DNA of 64,000 nt from Leptasterias polaris. Its lineage: Eukaryota; Echinodermata; Asteroidea; Forcipulatida; Asteriidae. Where the stretch lies: the NCBI GenBank assembly GCA_037783415.1, contig JAZGTN010000177.1, positions 620,001 through 684,000 of the forward strand. Direction: 5' to 3'. A program made the position numbers and the translations under genes. Shown here in pieces: positions 34,413-47,040 of the stretch (positions within the stretch are counted from its first letter, which is position 1; each line of letters opens with the position of its first letter). The notes below the pieces were generated by a model. The model was not told the origin of the DNA, did not search any database, and was given only the letters and a program-made list of their open reading frames with translations.

Positions 34413-35240
34413 GCTTTCTTAGTCTCTAAAACAATCAAATGTCAGGCTCGCAAGGTCATGAAACAAAATTACACCTGATAAATAGATGAAACAGAAGTAT
34501 GGATAACATAATGACGTCACCCAATGATTTATTGGGTATAAAATTAAATGTAATTTATTTTTATCAAATTTTTAGTTTTTGGTTAAACAACCATTTCAAT
34601 GGCGCAACACTGCTGAATTGAATTCCGCCCAACCTGTGCCATGTTCGGCGTCAAATTGTTCCCATATTCACCCTTCTGATGGCTTAATGGTGAATATGGA
34701 ATTGATGACGAAATTTCACTCCTATGACTTTTAATTATGTGAGAAAATGCAAGCAGAAAAAGACAAACATTGGTTATGTTTTGATCACACTCCGAGAAGG
34801 AAGGATGTGTCATCGGATCGTGAAGGGCGTTTCACCGGCACAAGATCACGGCAGTGTTTATCGGTGCGACACGGTGAATACAACGGTAAGCTTCGTGTGA
34901 TCATCTTCGCTTTTCAAAATGAAGCCAACGTATATATTTTAATCGGCATTTTAAAATAATACTAGCAGAAAACATGCTACAACGTTTAACGGCGCGTTTT
35001 CAAGTTTACAATGAATTTGCATTGTTGTGTTTTGCACTCGTGGAGCCCAATTTAATAATATGTACTGGAGCATTATTTTTGTGCTCCTATAGTAAAAGAC
35101 ATGGGTACATTGCAAGATATGTTAAATTTAATGTTTGTTTTCCTGGTAAAATGACGTCACCTTAAAGTTGCAGTTTTACCAGATTTGTATACACAGCATT
35201 AAACACTTGGTCAAGCTTAAAACCAAGCAGATGTATTCAA
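34413..35240. other. Non-coding, no feature recognised
   Basis: No domain-bearing open frame. Contains one TAATGACGTCACCC (34509) and an AAATGACGTCACC (35149) like those of the neighbouring repeat family. Confidence 0.4.
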
Positions 35241-35269
35241 GCTGCAATGAGTAACATCCCAGATTTGAA

Positions 35270-35565
35270 CGTCATGCCGAACACCTTGTTTTTGTTTTGT
35301 AACAAAAATGTATGTCTAGTTTTACCCGTTTCTTTGGTAGGCATTCTTTACTTGCACTGGTCTGTATTTTTCTTTCAAGAATATGTTAAGGTCATTTTGG
35401 CTAAAACAAAGAAATGTTGTCTAAGCTACAATGTATGACTCGAGAAGTACTTGGCATATCAACTCCAAACTTGGTGAGTAAATTGGTCTTGGGATCCACA
35501 AGAAGCCTATTGTTTTTGAACCCCATTGTCATTATGACTAAAACAAAAGAAATGTCCAAGCGTTC
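35270..35565 (+). repeat. Second copy of the hairpin-led repeat family
   Basis: GAACACCTTGTTTTTGTTTT (35279) followed by TGGCTAAAACAAAGAAATG, AAGTACTTGGCATATCAACT and AAGCCTATTGTTTTTGAACC matches the units at 15190-15745 in order. Confidence 0.65.
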
Positions 35566-35639
35566 AAGAATGAGAAAGTTAATCTCAGCGAGGCATTTGT
35601 GTTTATCGACACACCATTCTTGTTTTAGACTGAATTCGT

Positions 35640-36480
35640 GTAACCAGTGCACTCAAACTCTTGCTCACAAAATAATTTCTTCAACTCAAAATAAATAAGA
35701 TTGTGCGCACAAAATGATAATTTTCTGTGTTTCGGGAGAATATTACAGTGTAGGTAAGAACTTTTTCTGTCCAGGGAAGTTGTCCATAAGAGAGAGTGGA
35801 CAAATAAATCATTTCGCTCTCTCAAAATATATTACTTTGTCAACTCTAAATCATTTTAGTTAATTACAATAATTTAAAGATTTTCCTGTGCTTGAAACCA
35901 TTCTACGCACTCAAAATATATCATTGTCATCCACTCGCGATCATTTTGTACACTTAAAATAATTTTATTTCCACAAAATCATTGAGTTGTAAATCATTTC
36001 ACTTGAATGCAAAGGAATCATTTTGTGCCCTCTCAAATTATTGCTAGAACTCAAAACAAATAACTGCTTGCAAAGTCATTTTTGCACTCAATAAATTTTG
36101 ACTGCATGACTTTTTTTCGAGCTTTCCACACTAACCTATTTTGAGCTTTCACAATAATTTATTTCGAGCGCACAAAAGAAACTATTTTGAACATTTGAAA
36201 TGATTTTGAGAGCACAAAATGATTTCACAATTTTTGTTGAGCTTTTGCCATAAATTATTTCAAGCTTACTAAACATACAAGTGATTTTGCAATAGTTTTT
36301 TTTGAGCTTCCACAATAATCTTTTTCAAGGTCTCAAAATAATTTATTTCGAGCGCACAAAATAAATCATTTTGAGAGTTTGTAATGATTTCACACTAATT
36401 GATTTATTTCGATCGATCTTGTGCAATAATTTATTTCAAGCACACAAAATAATTTATTTCAAGTGAAATTAAATGATTTC
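35640..36480. repeat. Cluster of degenerate CAAAATGATT / AATCATTTTG motifs in both orientations
   Basis: About 840 bp in which phrases such as GCGCACAAAATAAATCATTT, CTCAAAATAATTTATTTCGA, GAGCTTTCACAATAATTTAT and CACTCAAAATATATCATTGT repeat every 30-45 bp with alternating strand. The units are too diverged to give an exact period. It does not code and is not a simple microsatellite. Confidence 0.6.
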
Positions 36481-37242
36481 TGTTTTCATTATTTTTTCCC
36501 AACACATGTCCTTTGAGGTGTTCTGTAGTAACAACCCTTGATCTACAGTCAAGCTGTTATAAAATAACTTTTTTGGTGACCCCTTCATACAAACCATTCA
36601 AGGACCATTTTTACAACTTGAAATCCTTTTCAAGCATATTGTTAACAAACATTACCTGATTCTTTTAGAATTTGAAAAATAATAACCTCGGGTTCTTTTG
36701 CTGTATGTGTCTAGAATTCACCGACTGTACATTGCTCAGCATTATTGACCAAACAAAATAAGAAATCGGACAACCCCAAAATTAAAAAGGCCAACACTTT
36801 TGAATGAAGAGCATGTAAAACCAAAGTAGGTGCTAACTGCATGTCAAATCTAAACCCTTGAAGAGGGAAAACAAAGAATGTGTTGATTTTCTAAGAGCCT
36901 TATATAGCAGTTCATCTTCACTGCTAACATTTGCTTCCTCTGAAAGACTCAGCTGACATGTTCAAAAGACATTCATTCTAATTCAATAATTCGTAGGGAA
37001 AACTGATTGATTAACTTTTCCATATTTGTTTGTTTACTAAACACACTTTCCAACTGATATATACATGTATATATATTTTGTATAAATGCTTTTATATTTT
37101 TACTGCCCACATGTATGCATTCTTAAAAAACAATAAATAATAATTTAGAATTACTACTTAAATAAATGTTTTGTTTCTAACTGGTTTTTTAATAGTTATG
37201 TCCAGTAGTAAAGATTCTATAATCAAAGTTAAGACTTGTTCT
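36481..37242. other. Non-coding, no feature recognised
   Basis: AT-rich sequence, no gene, no clear repeat except a TATATACATGTATATATA palindrome near 37057. Confidence 0.45.
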
Positions 37243-38546
37243 CAGTGTTGGAGTCAAGACCTCAAAGTCCGAGACCAAAATTGAGACCTCATCTTCCAAG
37301 ACCGAGGGGGAGGCCTTACTGTTCGAGACTGAGACCTCATTACAAAAATTAGAACACTTTGTAAAACAATTTGACAAAGAAAATTGACGAGGGGTGTGCC
37401 TTTGTACTGTTAAAACTTTTAGCGAAAATCAAAGTAACACTAGAGTTTCAGTTTTTACAAAAAACAAGCTCTTGAATGATGTCATCAAATAATGACATCA
37501 TTTTTACTTTTCAATCTGAATCTATGGCTTTTTCATAGTTGTTTTGCTTCAACTTTTGGTTTGAACTGGAAGACAATGTCAAATCAGGGTCATATCTGTG
37601 AAACATTGACTTAGTTTCCAAAGACATTTCTGACGATGTATGAATTGTAAAAATCAAATTTGTGGTTCAAGAGTTTTTTCAAATATTGAATGATTTAATA
37701 ATTTGATTCCTGATGACATCATCATTGTTCGGGTGCCGTCTTAATGTTGAGGTTCAAATGTCTGATGAGTTTGAGTGGATGAGTTTGAGTGGATGAAACA
37801 GAACAATAATGAGAGGTTTTCTCGCTACTGTATGAACACCTAACTATCCCTCAACAATGTCCTACTCATACTAGTTGATTCTCTTTTTAACATGGAAAAC
37901 AATGAGTTCCAATCCATTTCAACTTAGTTCTAACTGCTCAAACCATGTAAATAAAATATTGCGAACATGACAAACATCAATTTCACTAATAAGTAAAGTT
38001 GCCTGCATATACATGTACTTTGTGATCACAACTCACAAATCTGATAAAGGCTAAACTGGTCTGTTTGTTCAGTGGCGCTTTTTGATTGAAAGCAAAACTT
38101 CAGGGCCAAATACTTTCAATTTTCTTGTTGTATTGTCCACAAACTCGGTTCCTTAAAAAGCAAATTGAATGACAAAGGATTTGCTTGGCATTATATATGT
38201 TGTATTGTCAACAAGACAGCAATGTAAAATACAAATTTTAAAAAGATTAATGCAAACTAATTTTCTTAAAATTGTATTATAAACACTTTTTGAGCGATGG
38301 GTTCATTGTACGTCCTGTTAATACTACCATGTACAACCTGCGTCGTGGCAATGTCAAACATACATTGCAGCTCACAAGGACACTTCAAACCAACTTCAAA
38401 CATTCTAGAGTTTTTATTGGGTCTTGGCAAGGTCTCGGACCGAGACTATCCGAGACCGCAACATTTTGAGACCTTAAAATCGCAGAGACCTGAAAAATAT
38501 GGTCTCGAGACCGAGACCAAGACCTTGGTCGAGGCCTGCAACACTG
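37243..38546. mobile_element. TIR element with GAGACC-rich ends (hAT-like, about 1.3 kb)
   Basis: Left end CAGTGTTGGAGTCAAGACC and right end GGTCGAGGCCTGCAACACTG are inverted copies. Both subterminal regions are packed with GAGACC/CCGAGAC repeats (37250-37340 and 38425-38525). The CAGTG start is usual for hAT elements. An 8-bp target duplication is not evident (CTTGTTCT versus GTTTATTG), so the assignment rests on the termini. The interior holds TGATGACATCAT-type repeat-family sequence and no transposase. Confidence 0.6.
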
Positions 38547-40111
38547 GTTTATTGACCGCCAGTTGTCAATGTCTCAATATATACCGTCAACTCAGGACTG
38601 TGAGATCATTAATGCAGTTTGTGTGAATTTCATATGATTAGTTTCGCCTATCACCTTTTGGAGCTCCTGGTACATTGGTTATTTGATCATGAGCGATCTT
38701 CAAAGTAATTATTTGGCAAATAGAAACAATCATTTTCGCAGTTAAAAACATGCATTAGTGGATTTTGATTTTTTTTTTCTTTCAACTTTATATGCATTTT
38801 TAATTTTAACGTCCGTTTATTTTTATGAACATGAAGTTGCAATTAATGACCCTATATCACTGCCAATAATTCCATACATGTATGTTTGGTGTCATGCCAG
38901 AGGCTTGTCATTGTTCATCTATTTTACACTGATCAATGATTGGAAGTATGACATTTTGACACTGAGTATTGGTGACCAGATCTGCATTGAGTTTACAATA
39001 ACGTGGACCTTCTGTGTTACTTTGTAGCAAATTAGCATTGTTGACAACTGATTGCACAAGGAGTGATTGTTGTCAGGCCTAGATCCAGGTTTTTTTCAAA
39101 GTGGGGGGCACACCTTAATTTTGTAAATGTTTACCAAAACATAATACCATTCCAAGATCCACATGTTCGATTGGTTTATGTACGTAGGCCTGTGTGAGCA
39201 AGGGCTACCTGAAAGTGATCTCGAGTGCCACATGCTTGCCGTGTACATGTAGGATGAAGCTGTAGCATAAATCTACCAAACAGGCAATATCGCAAAGTGC
39301 AGCCTTTAAGGCATGGGGTTCAGAGCCTACTTAAGGGGCCCTGGGAGAAAAATTTAAACACAGATGCTCTCCGGTGCAATCTAGAGGTGTTTTACATACA
39401 ATTTGTTTGACCCAGTTTAACATTTGCTTCTAGTTACCTTTTGTTTTGTTATTAGCTTGTACATTGTTTTGATGTAATGTTACAATTCAGTTGCAAAACT
39501 TTAACATTAATTGTCTCAGTTGGGCTGTACGTCCTGAGGGCAATGTTTAACATTGCTAATACAAACTTAAACATATTTTTATTTAAAAAACTTTAAACAT
39601 TTCCTTAAAAACATAGAGTAGAACAACAAAGAGTGGCTGTCACTAATGTCCTCGCATGGTGCTTTCAGATTCCATAAGACAGCTATTTGGTCAAATTAAT
39701 TGTAATGCTTTAACCTTTATACTGAATGTGATGAAGACTGAGATGGAGAGACAGAAATCATTACCCAGGCTCACTCTACAACACAGCTTTGCCAAACAGT
39801 AATTAAGACTTTAGGATTTATATTCATTATACCTAAGCCCTCTTGAAATCCTTGCTCATAATATTAATGGCAGATAATATGAATGGACATTAATGTGTTG
39901 CCATTAAGGCACTTAATGTAGTCCCAAACTTGTTGGAATGCATATGTACAACTAAATGTTTCATTGTTGATCTTTGGTTGCAGCTTATTGGTTTACTACA
40001 AAAAAATAATAATCCATGTGTTTCATTGCCTCAATAATAGAATTTGAAACAACATTGTCAACATCTTAAAAAAGCTTCACAATGAATGTCAATAATAAAA
40101 ACATTGTATGC
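38547..40111. other. Region downstream of the minus-strand gene; no separate gene seen
   Basis: Probably includes the 3' UTR of the minus-strand gene ending at 40112: an AATAAA on the minus strand lies near 39582. A fragment GCCTAGATCCAGGTTTTTTT with GGGGGGCACACC at 39078-39112 resembles the element end at 49543. Confidence 0.4.
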
Positions 40112-40182
40112 CTATGTGTTGCACAGCTCCTTTCTCTCATTGCACAAATGGCGCTTGGTAATTTCTCTGAGGTCATCAGACA
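40112..40182 (-). CDS. Unidentified gene, terminal coding exon
   Basis: A strong acceptor TTCTTTTGTGCTACAG is followed by 71 nt ending at TAG (40114-40112). It begins with TG, which completes the codon left open (G) by the exon at 41967-42161, giving GTG, then SDDLREITKRHLCNERKELC and a two-residue end. The phase agreement and the good pyrimidine tract are the main evidence. The peptide is charged and without a recognised motif. Confidence 0.6.
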
Positions 40183-40470
40183 CTGTAGCACAAAAGAAAG
40201 AGATTAAAATAAAAAATACCCATAAATGTTATATAATCAAATAGTTCAGCAAAGACAGACCAAAGCATAAGATAAAAATACATTGGTAAATCTATCTGAA
40301 AATGGCATCAACTTTATCAACTGAAATTCTATAGGGGGCCTATTCATAGTGATGTTGCAAGCCTCATGCATATTGAAACAAGAAAACAATTCAAAACTAG
40401 ACTATATATTTCTATAAAATTAAATCTTCTTTTCAAATTCTATTAATGTAAATAAAAATACACGCACCCA

Positions 40471-40803
40471 TATTAAAGGGAGGTTGCACCTTTGGTAATT
40501 ACTCCAAAAATTAATGACCCCAAAAAACTGACTTGGTAAAAAAGCGATTCCCTTCTAAGGAATTTGGTTTTAGAGAAAGGGATCTGAGAAACATTTCATG
40601 TAGAAACGTTTCTCAGATTGTGTATTCCAATAACGGACTATTCTTGCTGCATGGACATAACCACTCCAGAATTTCGGTGATATCTCAAAAACGTTACCAC
40701 CTTTTGAAGTTAAATGTTCACAGGTTAGTTTTATTGTATATACCTACATTTATTAAAACAATCGGACGGTTACAATAGCCAAAGGTATACTTTACCTTTC
40801 ATT
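40471..40803. mobile_element. MITE-like element with AAAGG...CACCTTTGG ends
   Basis: Left TTAAAGGGAGGTTGCACC then TTTGGTAATTACTCC; right ATAGCCAAAGGTATAC then TTTACCTTTCA is its approximate inverse. The interior phrases GACTTGGTAAAAAAGCG and GAGAAACATTTCATG with CGTTTCTCAGATTG resemble a very common repeat of echinoderm genomes, as I remember it. Inside, GAGAAACATTTC and GAAACGTTTCTC form a small hairpin. No coding capacity. Confidence 0.55.
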
Positions 40804-40927
40804 TTTTATAAACACAGTTTCAATTTTTATATAATACAAATAATTTGTTGAAATTAACATTGAAACAAAATTAAAACTTGGGACAAGGATGCTCTATTTT
40901 TAAGGAACCTCAGTTGCCAATCATGCC

Positions 40928-41446
40928 CTAAATACGCGCAACTATTACATAGGTTTAATGATGACCTAATACGCGCAACTATTACATAGGTTTAATGATG
41001 ACCTAATACGCGCAACTATTACATAGGTTTAATGATGACCTAATACGCGCAACTATTACATAGGTTTAATGATGCCCTAATACGCGCAACTATTACATAG
41101 GTTTAATGATGCCCTAATACGCGCAACTATTACATAGGTTTAATGATGCCCTAATACGCGCAACTATTACATAGGTTTAATGATGCCCTAATACGCGCAA
41201 CTATTACATAGGTTTAATGATGCCCTAATACGCGCAACTATTACATAGGTTTAATGATGCCCTAATACGCGCAACTATTACATAGGTTTAATGATGCCCT
41301 AATACGCGCAACTATTACATAGGTTTAATGATGCCCTAATACGCGCAACTATTACATAGGTTTAATGATGCCCTAATACGCGCAACTATTACATAGGTTT
41401 AATGATGCCCTAATACGCGCAACTATTACATAGGTTTAATGATGAC
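40928..41446. repeat. 37-bp satellite, 14 copies
   Basis: The unit AATACGCGCAACTATTACAT followed by AGGTTTAATGATGCCCT recurs with an exact 37-bp period. Copies are almost identical. The only variation seen is GATGACC (about the first three junctions and the last) versus GATGCCC (the inner ones). It lies in the intron between the exons ending at 41967 and starting at 40182. Confidence 0.95.
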
Positions 41447-41966
41447 CTTTGATAGTTGGGCAACATTCTTAATTGTTAATAATTAACTGGAAAGAGAGGT
41501 CAAGACTCGCTCTCGTTTCTTTGTTTGTTGGTGTAGTTGGTGTATTAAATTTATGTTCCTTTCATATCATATGGCTAAATTTTACTTTCCCAACATATAA
41601 TATAACTTTTACAGCTAAAACGACATTAAACTAAATACCTGAAGGAATAGAATCACGCGCACTTAAAACCTTAATATGGTTGGGACAAACTTGGTCTGGA
41701 GGTTCCAATATGCAGGGTAATGTTCACGCATGCATGCTACATGATTACTTCATATACGTGTGTAGTTACCAAGTGTGTGAATACGTGCACATAAGTAACA
41801 TCTGGCACATGATGGTGAAAGGACCAGTAAGAATTTAGCTCTTGATCATGAATATTACATGAGAGTATACCAAATAGCCTGTATCTTGTTAGTGTACATG
41901 TAAAACAATGTTTTACTGCAAGTTGGAAGCAACCATTACACAGTGGTTTTCTTGAGTTAGACTTAC

Positions 41967-42161
41967 CAAGTCCACTGTAGGATTTGTCTGGTCCATTATT
42001 TAGAAAATTCTGCATAAAGTGTGACATTGCACCCAATGCTATGATTCTCTCTTGTAGTGGTAAAGCATCAAAATACTCCATGTCTACAACAAATGGATTT
42101 CTAGGAGAGGGAAGTGTGCACAGTTTAACCAGCTCTGCTATAATGTCCCACACCTTTATAT
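41967..42161 (-). CDS. Unidentified gene, internal exon
   Basis: Acceptor GGTTTTTTCTTCACAG, donor CTTG|GTAAGT. The exon is 195 nt: two bases, 64 codons, one base. It reads IKVWDIIAELVKLCTLPSPR, then NPFVVDMEYFDALPLQERII, ALGAMSHFMQNFLNN and GPDKSYSGL. The amphipathic leucine-rich helices and the absence of stops look like a helical C-terminal domain. It joins in phase to the exon at 40112-40182. I do not recognise the family; this is the best stretch for a database search. Confidence 0.7.
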
Positions 42162-42458
42162 CTGTGAAGAAAAAACCACAGAGGAAATGGTGTGTTATAA
42201 GGAATCCCAAAAGCTACAATTTGCACCAGAGAAAACATTACATCAAATGAAGCATTTTGACAAATTCTTAACATAAACCATAGCTGAAAGTGCTGATGAG
42301 ATCAAGGATGAGGCAACATTACAAGAATTAACAACCCACCTGACTGATCATCTGCTGTACAATGGATGTACATGTATACATGACTGATCCACCAAACCCC
42401 CACATTTTTTACAGTTTAAATGTGGAAAATATCAATGTTTTTAGCACAATATATTTAC

Positions 42459-42506
42459 CTCTCAAAAGATGTTGGATCTAGACCCATATACAGTTCAAAT
42501 TTTGAC
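42459..42506 (-). CDS. Possible small exon of the unidentified gene
   Basis: Acceptor TTTGAACACTACAG and donor GAGAG|GTAAAT frame 48 nt. The only open frame reads SKFELYMGLDPTSFE, protein-like. It ends two bases into a codon, whereas the exon at 42161 needs one base, so it cannot be spliced directly to it. Either a small exon lies between, or this is a chance match. Confidence 0.3.
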
Positions 42507-43637
42507 CTGTAGTGTTCAAATGTCAGCACAAGATCAAGGTATTAGCCAGCAATGTGTCTTATGGATGCCCTAATTTTTTTGGGGGGACGACCTGAAAAAC
42601 TGAAGACGCCCTGTTTATTTTGCCAAGTAAATTTTTTGCACACGAATATACACAAAAATACTACATCCGAATCCAGTGTTGTTACTACACTGATTGAGCT
42701 GTTCAGTACTAACCAGTTCTAAAAAAAGACCAGCACTCATGCAATGTTACAACATTGCCGACCGGTCCTTTTTTGCTGAAAGTGGAAAAAAAAGTCTGAC
42801 AATACTTAATTCCTTTCTGTAAGCCCCAGACACTCGATCTCCAGTCCTGTCCCTCCTAGGAGAATGATTGAGATCCAAATACTTGTCTCTTAATCCTCTA
42901 CAATTTGTTATACATCGTTTCAGTTTGTAAAACACTTGCTTCGCCCAAAAGCCGCCTGCACTGTGTTGTTGTGGTCTTATGACCTGGTTTTGGGTATAAG
43001 GTTCTATCAAACCTGGAAAGTGTGTTGATTTCTGCTGGCTTATAGTTTTGGTTGGAATGGTAGAAACAGTTTAACTGTTTTTGAAATAATACTAGGTGAA
43101 CAACATAAATAATTTTAAAAGGAAAAATTATTATGTCCTTATTGTAACATGAACAGCCAGTTAGTGTAATTACATAAATGTTCTTGTGACATCCAAGGTT
43201 TTTATGTTTTAGTTGGAAAAAATGTCATGCGTACAACCAACCCTTTCTACTGACAGGGAAAACATAAACAGACTTAAATGAAATCGGAGAATTGTTCAGG
43301 AGTCAATATAACAAAGAATGTGATGATTTAAAAAATGAAAGAATACAAAATAAAAAATCCCTACCTAACTTCTCTATTTTTAACTCTACATAAACAATTT
43401 ATCACTATGGGAATGCCCCATTCTGGAGAATTTCCAAAGTCACACATCCTTTTTGTAAACACCTCTAATCTCAGATTAATCCCTTTGCCAAACACACAGT
43501 TTTAATCCTTTTTAATAGACTGCCAATTATACAGCTGGCACTACTTTTTAACCAGTGAAGCGTGCAGAGACTGGTCTAGTCAGTATTTCATGACTCCCAG
43601 TATGCACAATTGTAGCTCTTTCAAAATTAACCACAAG
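42507..43637. other. Intronic sequence, nothing firm
   Basis: Between the exons of the minus-strand gene. Open frames here lack domains. No strong repeat until the satellite begins at 43638. Confidence 0.4.
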
Positions 43638-44880
43638 CATGGAGCTATAGTATAAGGTACAACCAGGAGTTCCTCCATGGAGCTATAGTATAAGGTACAA
43701 CCAGGAGTTCCTCCATGGAGCTATAGTATAAGGTACAACCAGGAGTTCCTCCATGGAGTTATAGTATAAGATACAACCAGGAGTTCCTCCATGGAGCTAT
43801 AGTATAAGGTACAACCAGGAGTTCCTCCATGGAGCTATAGTATAAGGTACAACCAGGAGTTCCTCCATGGAGCTATAGTATAAGATACAACCAGGAGTTC
43901 CTCCATGGAGTTATAGTATAAGGTACAACCAGGAGTTCCTCCATGGAGCTATAGTATAAGGTACAACCAGGAGTTCCTCCATGGAGTTATAGTATAAGGT
44001 ACAACCAGGAGTTCCTCCATGGAGCTATAGTATAAGATACAACCAGGAGTTCCTCCATGGAGCTATAGTATAAGGTACAACCAGGAGTTCCTCCATGGAG
44101 TTATAGTATAAGGTACAACCAGGAGTTCCTCCATGGAGTTATAGTATAAGATACAACCAGGAGTTCCTCCATGGAGTTATAGTATAAGGTACAACCAGGA
44201 GTTCCTCCATGGAGTTATAGTATAAGGTACAACCAGGAGTTCCTCCATGGAGCTATAGTATAAGGTACAACCAGGAGTTCCTCCATGGAGCTATAGTATA
44301 AGGTACAACCAGGAGTTCCTCCATGGAGCTATAGTATAAGGTACAACCAGGAGTTCCTCCATGGAGCTATAGTATAAGGTACAACCAGGAGTTCCTCCAT
44401 GGAGTTATAGTATAAGGTACAACCAGGAGTTCCTCCATGGAGTTATAGTATAAGATACAACCAGGAGTTCCTCCATGGAGCTATAGTATAAGGTACAACC
44501 AGGAGTTCCTCCATGGAGCTATAGTATAAGGTACAACCAGGAGTTCCTCCATGGAGCTATAGTATAAGGTACAACCAGGAGTTCCTCCATGGAGCTATAG
44601 TATAAGGTACAACCAGGAGTTCCTCCATGGAGTTATAGTATAAGGTACAACCAGGAGTTCCTCCATGGAGTTATAGTATAAGATACAACCATGGAGTTCC
44701 TCCATGGAGCTATAGTATAAGGTACAACCATGGAGTTCCTCCATGGAGTTATAGTATAAGGTACAACCAGGAGTTCCTCCATGGAGTTATAGTATAAGGT
44801 ACAACCAGGAGTTCCTCCATGGAGTTATAGTATAAGGTACAACCAGGAGTTCCTCCATGGAGCTATAGTATAAGATACAA
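43638..44880. repeat. 38-bp satellite, left block (about 33 copies)
   Basis: The unit CATGGAGCTATAGTATAAGG followed by TACAACCAGGAGTTCCTC repeats with an exact 38-bp period. Two sites vary: GAG(C/T)TATAG and AAG(G/A)TACAA. The order of variants repeats over six units between about 44243 and 44700 (four C/G units, then T/G, then T/A, twice), a 228-bp higher-order period. Two units near 44690-44720 carry ACCATGGAG in place of ACCAGGAG. Confidence 0.95.
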
Positions 44881-47040
44881 TTCAATTCAATTCAATTCAA
44901 TTCAATTTTTATTTGTCCCACCATGTAGGAAACTCTGTTTGAATACATGCAATACAGAAAGAAAAATAAATAAATAACACACAATCATAAATAAAACTAC
45001 TGGAAATATTAATTTATCAGAAAACTACATTACTAATAAACCACAATTAAATTATACTGAAAACTACATCTAAGCAGAAAGTAAACAAAGTAGTTAAACA
45101 CGGTTTAGGAGACGGACGGAGTATGGGATGAAGGAGTTGAGGTACCTGTTTGTTTTGCACCTAAGTGACTGCCATCTCCTACCACTTCTAAGTTTGATGA
45201 AGAATTTGTTTAAAGGATGGTTGGTGTTACATACAACTGCCTCTGCTTTGGATAGAACCTTATCTCTGCAAGTTTCATCAAGATCGATGTTTATCCCTAG
45301 GATTTTTGATGCTTGTTTCACAACCCGTTTCATTTTACCAGTATCTTGTTTTCTTGCTCCATTGTACCAAACCACACAATCATGAGTAATAGCACTTTCA
45401 ATAACAGATGAGTAAAACAGAAACATAATTTCCTTGTCGACATGAAAATAATTCAATTTACGTAAAAAATACATCAACCGACAGCCCTTTGTGATGAGAG
45501 CTGAGCAATGGTTACTCCAATTCAATTTATTGTCGATTATTGTACCCAGGTATTTGTAATTTTGCACAATGTCAATATCCTGTCCAATGAGGGTAATACT
45601 ATTTGCTGAAGGTTCACCTCTCTTAATATGCCTGAAATCAAACACAATCTCTTTTGTTTTTTGAGGATTCAGAATGAGATAGTTATCATTACACCACTGG
45701 CTAAAATTCTGTATCGCTTTCCTATATTCCCCCTCCTGCTGGTTGTTTATAAGTCCAAGAATCACTGTGTCATCGGCATATTTGAAAATTTTCACTGAAC
45801 TAAGGTTGGATGTACATTCATTTGTGTAAATGATAAACAATATGGGTGAAATGACACAGCCCTGAGGTGAACCAGTGTTACAAACTATAGGGTCGGAAAG
45901 AATGTTGTTGACTTTAACCTTTTGGACTCTTGCTGAGAGAAAGTCCCTTATCCAGAGAATTAAAGATGGTTTTACGCCTAAGTGTTTGAGTTTCTCCAGT
46001 AACAAAGTTGGTTGTATCGTGTTGAAAGCCGATGAGAAGTCAATAAACAGAGCCCTTGCATAGCACTGTTGTTTGTCCAAATGTTGGTAAATTTCGTGCG
46101 TGAAACTCAGAACAGCATCCTGGACTGATTTATTTGGCTGATATGCAAACTGGTAGATGTCAAGTTTCTCCTGAATAGGCTGGATGAGGTTATGTAGAAT
46201 AATCTTCTCCAAGCATTTCATCACCACAGATGTAATTGCTACAGGGCGGTAGTCGTTGTTCTCCGACGCACGTGGTTTTTTAGCGACTGGTGTTATGATG
46301 GCTGTTTTCCAACATAGTGGCAATGCTTGTTGATCAACTGACATCTGAAACAACTCTCTATATGGAGTTGCGAGTTGTCGTGCACAGCATTTGAGAGTTC
46401 TTCCCCGTATTTCATCAGGTCCAGTAGCTTTATTTGGGTTGATTAATTTGAACTGTTTGACGACTTCCCTCTCATCTATCGAGATTGGCGTGTCGTCCAT
46501 TTGGCGTAAATCATCACTAATCAGATCAAGTGTAGTCGACATGTCGATATTGTCAAATCTGCAATAGAACTCGTTTAAGTCGTCAGCTTTCTGTTTTGAA
46601 TCATCAATGTTTTTAAACCCCTTATTTTTTGGCGTTTTATAGTCTGTTATCATTTCCAAGCACCTCCATGCTCCTTTGGGGTTATTGTTTTGGAAACAAT
46701 GTTCAAGTTTTTGACGATATTTTACTTTGGCAAGTCTAACCTCTCGTCTAAAGATCCGATTAAGATCCTTAACCTTTGCATGATCCCCAGCTCTGTGTGC
46801 TTGTTTTCTTTCTTGCAGAATAAGTTTGACTTCCTTGGTCAGCCAAGCCTTATTGTTGGGGTATTCTGTAATAGTTTTCGTTGCAATGTGCTGACTTTCG
46901 CAAAAACGGACATAGCAATTTACCACATCAGTTTGTTCATTGATATCTCCACCTGAACTCAAAAGTACATCCCAGTCAGTGATTTCAAAGGCCGTTTGGA
47001 GTCTGTCCACTGATTCGGTGTTCCACAGTTGTACTGTTCT
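44881..47040 (-). mobile_element. 5'-truncated LINE inserted in the 38-bp satellite
   Basis: The insertion carries an open RT region (45094-47040) and a 3' UTR ending in GGACAAATAAAAATTGAATT and a (TTGAA)n tail at 44906-44881. It interrupts the satellite in mid-unit. The left flank ends CTCCATGG...GATACAA (44853-44880) and the right flank restarts CTCCATGG...GGTACAA (47039-47066), so 28 bp appear on both sides with one difference, as expected of a target-site duplication. The 5' end lacks the endonuclease. The 3' microsatellite tail and RT motifs fit a Rex1/Babar or CR1-like clade. Confidence 0.9.

Noticed and set aside
42459..42506. Confident exon joined directly to 42161-41967
   Set aside because: It ends two bases into a codon while the next exon needs one. 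Kept only as a low-confidence feature.
42747..43010. Minus-strand frame reading LNHSPRRDRTGDRVSG
   Set aside because: Composition resembles a transposon-border translation; no domain and no splice context.
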